Shown piece after piece: positions 21,027-31,653 of a DNA stretch of 64,000 bases. The notes beneath the pieces are model-generated. The model did no database searches and was not told the origin of the DNA. It saw only the letters and a program-made list of their open reading frames with translations. The stretch spans positions 104,902,975 to 104,966,974 of the forward strand of contig CM061229.1 in assembly GCA_030844895.1 (NCBI GenBank). The letters run 5' to 3'. The number at the start of each line of letters is the position of its first letter. Positions within the stretch are counted from its first letter, which is position 1. A program made the translations under genes and the position numbers. This DNA comes from Ambrosia x helenae (Eukaryota; Streptophyta; Magnoliopsida; Asterales; Asteraceae).

Positions 21027-22923
21027 TTAATTTTCATCTTCACTTTCTTCATACTCTTCTTCTTCTTCTTCTCCACCTTCTTCTTCATCTTCGCCCTCTT
21101 CGTTTCCTCCTGCGTTTGGAATATACCGAACCGACCACGCTTGTTGGACCAAATCCGCCGTTAACGTGTCATGTACTTCATGGTCACGAAGTTCATGTGC
21201 ATTGAGTATTCTTTGTTCCATATTAGCTTGCGGTAGATCCTGAACGGCTTCCGGTACATAATTTTGGCATATCGCTTTACCTTCATCTTCTAATATCATA
21301 TTATGCATGATTATACATGCATACATAGCATCTCGCAGCTTGTCTGTGGTCCATGCACGAGCAAGATTTCTTATGTAATGCCAACGCTGTTGAAAAACCC
21401 CAAAAGATCTCTCTATGTCCTTTCGTGCCGCCTCTTGAACATTTTTAAAGTGTGCCCTTTTTTCATCGTACGGGTTACTGAACGTCTTAGCGACTGCTAA
21501 AAAACGTTTAAGTCGTTGCATGACCCTGCAACACCAAAATAGGCCGACCAAACCCAAAGATCGACTGAAGCCACTGTTTGAAGAATAATCGATGGTCCTT
21601 TTTGTTCACCACGTGTGTGTTGACCTCGCCAAGCGGTTGGGCAATTATACCACCGCCGGTGACGACAATCAACGCTACCCATCATTCCTGGTAACCCATG
21701 TTCATTCGTATGCACCTCGTAAATTTTTTGTAAGTCGTACCAAGTGGGCCTTCTAAGATACCGGGCTCCGTACAACTTTATTATTCCTAAAAAAAATAAA
21801 TACAAACATATATAAAAAAAATTGATCTAATTATATACAAAAATATATAAAAAGGTAAATGAATTTGCTTTAAAAAAAGTGTTGTACCTTGGCAAAAATA
21901 CTCCAAAGATAGGGGTGCAAACGAGCCGAGCCGAGCCCGAGCTCGACCAGGCTCGAACTCGAGCTCGATTAAATTATAAGAGCTCGAGCTCGAGCTCGGC
22001 TCGATTCGAGCTTTGTTTTCAAAGCTCGAGCTCGGCTCGTTTATAATTTCTCAAGCTTGAGCTCGGCTCGGGCTCGGCTCGTTTAGTATTTATTAGTTAA
22101 TATATTAGATAAAAATAATATAAATAAATGTTCATTTAGGCTCGTGAGCTCGATAAGTGAAGCTCGGGCTCGAGACTCGTTTACTAAACAACTTTAAATG
22201 AATGATAAATATTATTAAATATTAAAAAAACTAATATTATACTAGGCTCGATAAGGCTCGACGAGCCTAACGAGCTTCACATGTCAGGCTCGAGCTCGAG
22301 CTCGATAAATAAACGAGCTTTGTTTTAGGCTCAAGCTCGGCTCGAGCTCGACAAAGCTCGGCTCGAGCTCGATAAAGCTCGGCTCGTTTCGAGCTTTTTG
22401 CCGAGCCGAGCTCGAGTAGCTCGCGAGCTGCTCGGCTCGTTTGCACCTCTATCCAAAGAATTGCATGTGGCCATTTTTAAATACTCGTCGTTGATATCCG
22501 TCGTGTTGCCGTATGCGAGTATACGCAGTGCCGAGGTACACTTTTGAATAGATGTGAATCCCATCAACCCCCTAGCATCCGATTTTTGTTTAAAATAAGG
22601 AAACACTCTAGATCTCCGGATATACGTAGAAATAAACGTTTGCTCATCCGGAAACGACGCCTAAACGTCTTTGGGTCGGGGTAAGTCGGGTTTTCATCAA
22701 AGTAATCCTTCATCAATCGAGCATTTGCCGATACACGATCTCGTTCATAATACTGTCTAGTTTGTTTTGGACGTGTAGGCGCACTAGTTTCTTCAATATA
22801 CCTCGCCGCAAGCGCACTCGTAACCGCATCTTGCTCCAACTCTTCGTCTGTCGAATCACCCTCGTCGCCTAGAAACTCTTTTTAATATTCTCTCGCAACG
22901 GATGATGACGCGGGGGAACCCAT
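21027..22923 (-). pseudogene. PIF/Harbinger transposase (ORF2) pseudogene
   Basis: A DDE nuclease of the plant-transposon/HARBI1 family. Order on the minus strand: start at 22923 (MGSPASSS), in-frame stop at codon 14, an N-terminal block with RRRFRMSKRLFLRI (about 22640), a one-base frameshift near 22600, SIQKCTSALRILAYG, the hAT MITE (21910-22451), a probable intron (about 21793-21888), then YLRRPTWYDLQKIY and GSVDCRHRRW (first catalytic Asp, though the usual H-W is changed) and SCNDLNV. A deletion of roughly 40 residues and a frame change then remove the normal link to AARKDIERSFGVFQ (third catalytic acid), and an acidic tail closes the frame at 21027. The stop, two frame changes, deletion and insertion make it inactive. 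Confidence 0.85.
21910..22451. mobile_element. hAT-type MITE, GAGCTCG-rich, nested in Harbinger transposase
   Basis: Perfect 8-bp target duplication TCCAAAGA (21902-21909, 22452-22459) and near-identical TIRs TAGGGGTGCAAACGAGCC and TAGAGGTGCAAACGAGCC. Eight-base duplications and TAG-starting TIRs fit the hAT superfamily. The body is a dense array of GAGCTCG/CGAGCTC words with no ORF. It interrupts the transposase reading frame. Confidence 0.88.
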
Positions 22924-23474
22924 TTTTTTTAAATATTGGTAATACGTGTTTTGTGTTTGAATAATATTTGTTTTGTGATTTTATATTATATGTGTGTGTT
23001 ATGTGTATTTATAAACCCCAAAAAAAATAGCCGTTCAAATAAAGAAAACGGTCATATGACCGTTGCCACATTCCACGTGTCACATTTCCATTGGTTTTTA
23101 GATTATATGCTCGGCGTTATTTATATAAAGCCCCCGCCCTTTTTTTTGGAAATAGCGCCCAGGTGTTATGGTGTTTAAGGCGCTATTTTTAAAAAATTGG
23201 GCAAATAACGCCCCACTACGATGGATCTTAGGCAAAAACGTGAATGACGCACTAATAATCCATATATTTCATCCAAAAAACCGTTTCGGATTAATTAGAA
23301 AAAAAGGCAATGTTATCAAGAAGTAGTAGATTATAATAAACCTTGCCTTCAACACAAAAATAATAATAAAAAATACAGGGGCTGACCAACTAGTGATGAT
23401 GGGGGCAGTCCTGGTTTTATGTTCTTGTCTTCATCATCCTACATTTATTTTATAGTTTGTTGATTTTTTTAAGG

Positions 23475-24860
23475 AAAAATTACAGAAATCGTCCCTTATG
23501 TTTATATCGTTTTTCAGTGGATGTCATTTAACTTCAAAAGTGATAAGAATCGTCCTTTATGTTGTAAAATATTACAGCTGTCGTCCTTTAGGCCTAACCT
23601 AAATAGTTTTTTTGGTTAAGTTTGGTCATATGGACCCACATGAGAGCAAAATGATAGTTATGCCCTCACCTCTATCATCTTTTATCACCACCACCACTTA
23701 CATTCTTCAATAACCACCACTACCCCCACCACATCCACCACTAGGCCACACCACCGCCTCTACCACCAACCTGCCACCACCACCACAACCTGCCACCACC
23801 ACCACCACTAAAAACCTGCCTTGAACCTAAAGCTCCAAAATTTCATCAATCGTGCAATGTTAATACCCAAAACCAATAAATAATCCCTAAAAAGAAGCCC
23901 AACAACAAAATGCCCAAATTGACACCATCTAAACCCTAACTCAATGAACACCATCTTCCCTAACCCCCACCTCCTTCTTCATGTCACAACCTCCTTCTTC
24001 TTCCTATCCCCAACCCGTCACAGTGCACCTCCCACCACACCACAGTCACAACCTTATTATTATTATTATTTCAAGGTGAATGTGATGATGCCCCTAGAAG
24101 CCGCCATAACAACTATAATTTGAAAGAAGAATGTTTAATCAAACTTACTGCTCAATCGGAATCATCATTATTATCGAATCATCAGGCCTGACTACGAAAA
24201 CCCCAAACTGAACGAACACCGTCTGAACCCTAAACCGTTGTCGCCGTCACCTTAATCTTCTCTCTTTCTCTGCTTCTGTTTTCTGTTGTTTCCTCTCTCT
24301 TTCTCGTCTGTCGTTGCTTCTCTTTCTCCTTCTCTGCTTGATCTCTCTCTCTCTCTCTCTCTCTCTCAGCTCCATTCTTTCTCTCTAAACAGGGTCAGTG
24401 TGTGTGTGTGTGTGTTGTTCAGGAGCAACCCAGCCGGAGCTCTTCCGCTGACGGCGGTCGGCAGCGGTGGTCGGAGACCTCCTGGTCTCTTTCTCTTCCT
24501 CTAGTTAGTCTCTCTCTCTCTAGTTTCCTCTGTGTGTGTTGTTTTATCAGAGAAAAGAGGTGGGGCTTGGGTGGTTTGGGGTTTTTTATAAGGAGGTGGA
24601 AGGTTATGGTGGGATAAGGTGAAGGCTTATGGTGGGATATAGTGTTTTTATGTTTTAATAAAGGGAAAATAAAGATAGAAGGTGAAATGTCAATTATGCC
24701 CTCATGTGCAAGGCACATGACCAAACTTAACTGAAAAAACTAACTAGGTTAGGTGAGCTGCAATACATTACAACATAAAGGACGATTCTCGTCAATTTTG
24801 AGTTAAAGGACATCTACTGAAAAACGATGTAAACATAAAGGACGATTTCTGTAATTTTTC
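23475..24860. mobile_element. Long-TIR Mutator-like element, possible Pack-MULE
   Basis: The first ~190 bp (GGAAAAATTACAGAAATCG...) and the last ~190 bp are inverted copies with only scattered differences by eye. Flanks carry ATTTTTTTAA on both sides (23465-23474, 24861-24870), consistent with the 9-10 bp duplication of MULEs. The interior has pyrimidine tracts, (CT)n at about 24338-24367, (GT)n at 24399-24414 and a short GC-rich GCGG segment (24428-24485), unlike its surroundings; it may be a captured gene leader. No transposase is present. Confidence 0.72.
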
Positions 24861-24870
24861 ATTTTTTTAA

Positions 24871-25016
24871 TAACTTATTCAAATTTAAACACCTCAACAC
24901 TAGTAAACGTTTGAGTCGCTCTAACAAAACTCTCATTTTGAATCCAACTTTTATTGGTTTTCCGCTAGTAACCTTTTTTAATGTCATTTAACTGGTATAA
25001 GTTAGTTTTTACCTAA
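24871..25016. other. Intergenic, nothing recognised
   Basis: AT-rich spacer between the MULE and the CACTA-like MITE with no feature I can support. Confidence 0.4.
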
Positions 25017-25606
25017 TCTATTAGAAAAGTAACATTTTGCTATAAAATTTTTCTACAGAAAAATATGCGTTACAAATTTTGAAAAAAATTCCTATTCATT
25101 TGTGACGACAAAGAACAAATCCTTATTTTTAGACAAATTTGCTATACAATAGCGACAAATACTTAGGAAATGGCATAGGAAACGCATCGCAAATTTCCCA
25201 CACCATATTTTCGTAGGAAATGCGTTGAAAATTGCGTAGTAAATATGTAGTAATTGTTTTCCGATGAGGGTTTTCCAACATCAAGGTTTCGTTGCAAATG
25301 CGTAGCAAATTCAAATTTCTGACGCATTTGCGACGAAACATTAATTTTGGAGTCGGAAATCAATTACTACGCAGTTTCAACGTATTTTCTACGAAATATA
25401 TGGTGTGGGAAATTTGTAATGCATTTCCTATGCCATTTCCAATTCAATTTCCTAAGTATTTGTTTTTATTGTGTAGTAAATTTGTTTAAAAATTAGATTT
25501 TTTTTTTTTTTTTGTTACAAATGGATTGTAACTTTGTCAAAGTTTGTGATGCATTTTTTTACGTTGAAAATTTTGTAGTAAAATAGCCATTTTTCTAGTA
25601 GTAGAT
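25017..25606. mobile_element. CACTA-like palindromic MITE
   Basis: Ends are imperfect inverted copies: left CTATTAGAAAAGTAACATTT, right (minus) CTACTAGAAAAATGGCTATT, close to the CACTACTAGAAAA tip of plant CACTA elements. The interior is a large foldback: 25140-25280 pairs with 25330-25465 (AAATGGCATAGGAAA against TTTCCTATGCCATTT). ORFs here are by-products of the palindrome. The target duplication is unclear. Confidence 0.6.
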
Positions 25607-26071
25607 TTTTACGGTTGCTCTTATGGTTACTAGAAAAACATTTAAACACTATGTTTGTATCTTATGAGCTTCCTAATAAATTATTGGGCCTGTCATAGTA
25701 CTTGTAACAAAACAACTTTTGTTTGGTAGAAATGATGCATTGTACAAACATTTTTTTTGTCTTACATGGGTGTCAGTATTCCTTGAATATGGTTTTGAGA
25801 GATTGGATTGGTATGTGGTTAGCGGACACAAGCAAGTCGAGCCAGAGTTTGCCTAAGCTCCAGCTTAGCTCGTAAGTTCTTTTTTAAGCTTGAGCTTAGC
25901 TTCGTGTTAGCTCATTTATAATTTATAGTTTGTTTGTTAATTTACATGGTGGTGATCTCTATCTGCTTTATCGTTTTTATATTATTATGATACTAGAGGC
26001 ACAACTCAAATTACCTGGATGACACCAACCAATGATGGCTTATCTTTACGGAGATTAACCCAAAGTACTTA
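25607..26071. other. Intergenic with eroded hAT-MITE-like patch
   Basis: No gene seen. Around 25835-25935 there are AAGCTTGAGCTTAGCT-type words resembling a decayed copy of the GAGCTCG-rich hAT MITE. No duplication is visible. Confidence 0.35.
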
Positions 26072-26086
26072 AATTGGTAGGAACAC

Positions 26087-26183
26087 CTAAGGGGGAAGCT
26101 ATGCTTCTAGGAACACCTAAAGAGAAAATCATGGGTTTAAGTCTCATAAGGAGTGAAATTTGCCGTCAAAAAAAAAAAAAAAA
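26087..26183 (+). mobile_element. 5'-truncated tRNA-derived SINE with 15-bp target duplication
   Basis: Flanked by AATTGGTAGGAACAC at 26072-26086 and 26184-26198. It shares GCTTCTAGGAACACCTAAA, a degenerate B box (GGGTTTAAGTCTC), AAATTTGCCGT and an A-tail with the full SINE at 28741-28855, but lacks the A-box end. Confidence 0.8.
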
Positions 26184-26299
26184 AATTGGTAGGAACACAG
26201 CCCAAAGTACTCAAATTCCCCCTTTTTTTCAGGCATAAAATTAAATCAAATTAATCTAAAAATGCTATCCAATGGTTGTTCACTTCCAACTCGAACACA

Positions 26300-26875
26300 T
26301 GACATACTTAATGGAAGTGGCTGAGATGGAGTTTTGTGCGATAAGAGGTTCCCAACTAAATTAAAGGGAAATTTTTATAGGGTTGCAGTTCGACTTGCTA
26401 TGCTTTATGGGACAGATTGTTGGGCCATTAGAAAGACACAGTTACGAAAGATGGAAGTGGCTGAGATGAGAATGTTGAGGTGGATGTGTGGTCACACTAG
26501 GTTAGACCGGATTAGAAATGAGGTTCTTAGGAAGAGGTTAGAAGTGGCTAATATTTCGGATAAGATAAAGGAGGGGAGATTAAGATGGTATGGACATGTG
26601 AAGCGGAGACATATGACAGCTCCAGTCAGAAGTGTGGAACACCTCACGGTGGAGGGGAGGAGGAGCAGAGGCAGACCCAAATTGACTTGGGTTGATCGGA
26701 TTAAGCAAGATTTGTTAGAATTGCACCTCTCCGAGGATATGGTCCAAGATAGGAATTCGTGGAGGCTTAAAATAAAAGTTAAAGATTTTTAGGAATTAGG
26801 AGCACATCTCCTTTCTTTATGCATGTGTGTGTGTATATATATATATATATGTGTGTGTGTGTATGTGTGTGTGTG
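26300..26875 (+). pseudogene. RTE-type LINE, 3' end of ORF2 plus TG/TA tail
   Basis: ORF 26334-26792 (152 aa) contains the C-terminal region typical of plant RTE-like non-LTR retrotransposons: AMLYGTDCWAIRKTQ, VAEMRMLRWMCGHTRLDRI, GRLRWYGHVKRR, RGRPKLTWVDRIKQD. The endonuclease and RT catalytic parts are absent, so it is a 5'-truncated copy. The frame is intact and reaches its stop. It ends in a TG/TA-rich simple repeat (about 26824-26875), typical of RTE tails, into which the Copia element has inserted. Confidence 0.82.
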
Positions 26876-27032
26876 TGAGATTAATGTGGTTAATTGGTTA
26901 CCTTTCATTCCATTTGATTAACTATATATACATGATGCTCTATCCCTATTATTGGGAAGAGATAAATACAATTTAATATGATTACAATTATCTATATTTA
27001 CAAAGTCAATGCTATTAATGCTATCTATTACA
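26876..27032 (-). repeat. Copia LTR (left; 3' LTR in element sense)
   Basis: TGAGATTAATG ... CTATTACA, 157 bp, nearly identical to 35854-36008. The RT-RNase H frame ends right next to it. Confidence 0.9.
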
Positions 27033-28606
27033 CCCCTGCAGTCAAAGCAGGAGGTGGACGGATGTTGAGACTGGAGCGGAAGTCTTCAAACAAAACTCTT
27101 GGTAGGCCTTTGGTAAAGATGTCAGCAATCTGCAACCGAGTCGGGGTATGAAGGATGCGGATGGTGCCATGTTGAACATGTTTACGCACAAAATGGATGT
27201 CGAGTTCAATATGTTTGGTGCGTTGATGTTGAACCGGATTGTTGGAGAGATAAATCGCACTGATGTTGTCACAGTAAACCAAGGTAGCTGATGAGATAGG
27301 TCTTCGTAATTCAAGAAGTAGGTTTCGAATCCAGCATACTTCAGCTACCACATTTGCCACAGCACGGTACTCAGCCTCGGCACTGGATCTGGATATAGTG
27401 GACTGTCGTTTTGAAGACCAAGATAGAAGATTCGGGCCCATGTAGACGCAGTAACCTGAGGTAGATCGACGAGTATCTGGGCATCCTGCCCAATCTGCAT
27501 CTGTGTAAGCTTTGAGAGATACGGTGGGACATGGAGATAACGTGAGACCATGCGTGGCAGTGCCCTGGATATACCGTATGATGCGCTTGAGAGCATTCCA
27601 GTGATCCGTGGTGGGGTTGTGCATATGAATACAAATCTGCTGAACTGCATAACTGATGTCTGGTCTAGTGAAGGTGAGGTACTGAAGAGCCCCTGCTAGA
27701 CTTCTGTATAATGTAGGATTATCAAATGGATCACTGGATGAGGCACTGAGCTTTGGTTTAGAGTCAACCGGAGTGGCGACCGGATTGCAATTATCCATAC
27801 CTGCACGACTAACAATATCAAGAGCATAAGATTGTTGAGAAAGGAACATGCTGTTGCCTGAGCGAGTAACCGAGATGCCTAAGAAAAAACTAAGAGGTCC
27901 AAGATCTTTCATAGCAAATTCAGCCGTGAGGCTGCCCATGAGTCTTAACCTTAAAGCATCAGATGAGGTGGTTAAAATAATGTCATCAACGTAAATTAAT
28001 AAATAAGCCACATCACCCCCGTGATGAAATGTAAAAAGAGAGTTATCACATCTGCTTTGTAACATCTGCTTTGTATGAAACCAAGGGATGTGACAAAATC
28101 TGTGAAGCGTTGGTACCACGCCCTGGGAGCCTGTTTAAGTCCGTATAAGGACTTGGTGAGACGACATACATGGTTAGGGAAATCTCTGTGTCGGAATCCA
28201 ACGGGCTGGTACATATGAACAGTCTCAGTAAGGTTACCATGAAGAAAAGCATTGGTAACATCTAACTGATGAATGGGCCAAGACTGTGATAAAGCCAATG
28301 TCAATACTGTACGAATAGTGGTTGGTTTAACCACCGGACTGAAGGTTTCCCCACAGTCAATACCAACTTCCTGATTTCTACCGTCACATACCAGTCGTGC
28401 CTTATATCTTTCAAGAGTACCATCGGACCTGTATTTGTGGCGAAAAAGCCACATGCTACGAATAACATGCATGTCAGGTGTCCTCGGGACAAGTTCCCAA
28501 GTCTTGTTTTTAATTAAGGCATTAAATTCGTTTTGCATGGCGTTATGCCAATCCGGTTTAGACAAGGCATCAATGGGATTTTTGGGAACGGGTGTGACAG
28601 TGGTAG
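27028..28606 (-). pseudogene. Copia pol, reverse transcriptase and RNase H part
   Basis: Copies element RNA to DNA and degrades the RNA template. From 28606 downward the RT domain opens with NAMQNEFNALIKNKTWELV and RYKARLV, then LDVTNAFLHGNL and SLYGLKQAPRAWY. A tandem duplication of CATCTGCTTTGTA (about 28049-28075) breaks the frame there. The second frame (27028-28119) holds the catalytic YVDD box, FFLGI, the RNase H region with DADWAGC and SSAEAEYRA, and KHIELDIHFVR. Only the first half of RT and the second half are out of phase; otherwise the frame is open. Position directly inside the 3' LTR is normal for Copia. Confidence 0.88.
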
Positions 28607-30044
28607 TGTAACATCGCAAAATTTTCCCCAAAATTTTAATACATAAAAAGCCCTTATATATATTTTTTTTTATTACACCTTTATCATTAATATTATACAA
28701 ATGTGCCTAAGTCTTTATTTAACCTAACTTACAACTTATATTTTTTTTTTTTTGAACGGCAAATTTCTTCTCCTTGTGGGACTTGAACCCATGACCTCCC
28801 CTTTAGGTGTTCCTAGAAGCTTTGCTTCTACCATTGGGCCACCAACCCCAATGGCAACTTACAACTTATATACATACATAAATGTATATAAATAATAATA
28901 ATAATATGATTCTAAATTCTTTTTTTTTCACATACAAGATTTTTTTTTTTTAAATAAAGCCTTGAGTCAAATAGTCAAAGTCCTAGTCAAAGTCTTAGTC
29001 AAACAGTCAAAGTCTTAGTCAAATAGTCAATTCATCATAAAACCTTACTTTATGGTGTTGACCAATTTTAATGACTAATTGACTCCAAAACTAGTATAAA
29101 ACCCCACCTATGACCCATTATACTTTGCACCTCTAAATCGATTGTTTCAATCCGATTAAACTTTCCCTCATACCTTTCTTCTATAGTCTATTACTTCTAC
29201 AATTGAAGCTTTGATTATAAGCTCTTGTAATTGGCGAATTGGAAGCTTGATATTCTTTCTTTTTCATTTTCTTCAATTTGGACTAGCTACGTTGTTGAGT
29301 CTTTGGGATTCGCCTCGCATACATTCACAACACATTATTCTATTTTTTTTTACGAGACATAGCATTTTGCTAAGGTGAGTTTTACATAGCCCCTTTTCTA
29401 TTTATCACCATTTTTGGGGTGAAACATGTTACAACATTATTTATGCAATTCAATCATCAATGTGTCTATGTGTATTTCTATGTTTCATTATGTCTTGAAC
29501 ATGACTAGGGTAAGCACAATTCTAGCATAAACATTCATCAGCCGACGGTATACATTGATAGATCTATTGGACTGACAATCCCACCCGGATACGTGCCTCC
29601 TACAAAGGTAGCGTGGGTGTTTGTTACTGCAATATAAACGAGTGAACCATGAGCGTATGGGATGTACCACAATACAACAGTCACAATGGTTGATTATGCA
29701 CTCGATTTACTTCTAGTATGTTTTCACATATGGACTAGATTGCCATGACACATGAATTGCACAACAATTTTATTCGATTATCAAAACCTATGTAATTCTC
29801 ACCAACTTTTGTTGACCTAAAATATTTTCAACTTAACATGTTTCAGGTTCTACTTGTTTGAAGATTCGAATTAATGCTTGAAGATGTGTGCATAGTTTTA
29901 TTCAATTTGATGTACGAATTCTTGTATAACAATTGTATGTAATTTATTTAAATCATTTAATAAAATTTATTATTCACCATGAGCTACTGAACAATCATCA
30001 ATACGTGACATCCCGATGTTTCCGCCATCGGTTGGGGTGTTACA
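28607..30044 (+). repeat. Family-B LTR (5'), carrying a SINE
   Basis: Starts TGTAACATCGCAAAATTTTC and ends GGTTGGGGTGTTACA. Without the SINE and its duplication it equals the partner LTR in length, about 1.3 kb. The tip has the CGATG-TTTCCGC-CATCG stem-loop found in all LTRs of the window. Confidence 0.9.
28741..28855 (-). mobile_element. Full-length tRNA-derived SINE, 115 bp
   Basis: Minus strand: A box (TGGTGGCCCAATGG, 28831-28844), B box (GGGTTCAAGTCCC, 28778-28790), then a short body and 13-A tail (T-run 28741-28753 on plus). Exact 15-bp target duplication AACTTACAACTTATA (28726-28740, 28856-28870). The partner LTR (around 31705-31725) shows the empty site. The pol III promoter boxes and tail define a tRNA-type SINE. 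Confidence 0.9.
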
Positions 30045-30590
30045 GATTGGTATCAGAGCCATGGTTATAGGGAATTAGGTTATTAGAAAAATAATCTAGT
30101 CTATAACCATAGGATTTAACCAGTACTTGCTTCTTTTACTTGCTATTCTCTATCTCCCTCCTACTTCATATCCCCACTTTCATCCCTACAAGAAGGTTGC
30201 TCTCCATCACTGGATCCACTCTTAGACTAATAAGGCAAAATCCTCAGGTTTAACCTGAACCACCTTGAGATCTCGTCGAAGTTCTAGATTTTAATAATGA
30301 ACACGTGCAATCTGGAAGGGTGAACGCCTGTATTCTGAGTCTTCTGTCTAGGCTGGCATTGCGCATATATCCCAATCAGACGAGAGACCCGGATGCCTAC
30401 CTGGGAATTCTCGGGATGAGTGTTCACTTATAGGCTAAAGCATGTCTTCACTATGTTGTTGGAATCTGGAATCTTTGATACGTCAACGTGTTCGTTTATT
30501 CGTTTTAATTAATGAATACATGATTACATTCCTTATATCACCTCATTCATTTCATGCCACATTGAACCTTCATTGTGTCCCTTACAGATC

Positions 30591-31086
30591 ATGTCTCCAC
30601 GTCGCAACACTCGCAATAACAGTGGTGAAAACCAAGAGGAAAGTAACAACAACCACAACACCAACCACAACAAGAACAAAAACAACAAAGGTGTTGATGC
30701 CCAACTGGCTGCAATTATTTCCCAACAAATGGCGCAACAAATCACAACTCTGGTTTCTAACTTGTTGGCTCAAGTCATCCCAATGAATGGGAACGGAAAT
30801 GGAAATGGAAATGGCGATGGAAATCACATAAAGAACGGGACCTTAGTTCGGAAAGTGCAAGGTCAGAAATTTTGCAATAGACACCACTGTCCCACCCAAC
30901 AAGAAACGATACAACGGGAACAAACCTAAGTGTGACACCTGCCAGTATCACCATCCAACTCAAGTACCCTACCGACAGTGCACCAATTGTCAAAGGTATG
31001 GGCATCTTACGGATGCTTGTCGAATCCCTGCTACAAACGCTCTTGATGCTCCAAATAACCCCGCTAGAGACCCTCCAGCTACTTAA
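30591..31086 (+). pseudogene. Gag relic with deleted core
   Basis: Begins at an ATG context equal to the intact gag at 15363 and keeps the N-terminal low-complexity part, including the block GVDAQLAAIISQQMAQQI. About 200 residues, the whole gag core, are then missing. After a frame change the C-terminal zinc region remains, with the CTNCQRYGHLTDAC knuckle and the ending NPARDPPAT. The uninterrupted frame from the start ends at 30929. It cannot make capsid, but the nucleocapsid end could in principle be read. Presence of the same gag in families A and B shows common ancestry. Confidence 0.85.
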
Positions 31087-31269
31087 CCGCAAACCCCACC
31101 ATTTGAATGATGTTTGCTTTTAATTCTATGTATTGACACTTTTTGATTCAAATAACAAATTCAAGTATTATCATAACATCTGAGTGCATGCTTGTTTGAA
31201 TGTGAACTAATTGCTATATCTATAATCATACTTGCTTACTTATACAACAATTAGTTGACTACCAAACAA

Positions 31270-31380
31270 CCTACTCAACGATTGGTAGAGGTCATCATGT
31301 CTTTCCAACAGTCGGGAGAGGCCCTACAACCTGCTCAACGACTGGTGGAGACTATCGAACCTGCTCAATAATCGGTAGAG
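31270..31380 (+). repeat. 30-bp minisatellite, short version
   Basis: About 3.7 units of a 30-bp motif (CAACNNTNGGNNGAGGNN type). The same region of the element at 36902-40812 has about six units (38953-39134). Confidence 0.75.
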
Positions 31381-31562
31381 TCATAAAGGACGCAAAACCC
31401 TAATGTAAGGTAAATTGATAATTACGATCCGGAACGTAATCATGAATTTACAGGTACGTTAAGGTAGTGAGAAATTTTATCAAGGTTTTCGGTAGTCGAC
31501 CAATTGTATACCTGGTGTTTTTCTTTTAACTTCGGGACGAAGTTCCTAAAAGTAGGGGAGAC

Positions 31563-31607
31563 TGTAACATCGCAAAATTTTCCCCAAAATTTTAATACAT
31601 AAAAAGC

Positions 31608-31653
<46 letters not shown>

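Larger units (their letters stand above)
20711..23227 (-). mobile_element. PIF/Harbinger transposon with broken transposase
   Basis: TIRs GACCATGTGTAGTGGGG (20711-) and, from the right end on the minus strand, GATCCATCGTAGTGGGG, flanked by the TTA duplication (20708-20710, 23228-23230) typical of PIF/Harbinger. Total 2517 bp including a nested 542-bp hAT MITE. It encodes ORF2 (transposase) on the minus strand and lacks ORF1, so it would need partner proteins even if its transposase were intact. Confidence 0.85.

Noticed and set aside
24419..24724. 101-aa minus-strand ORF in the MULE
   Set aside because: Composition follows the CT-rich and GT-rich simple sequence; no domain or start support.
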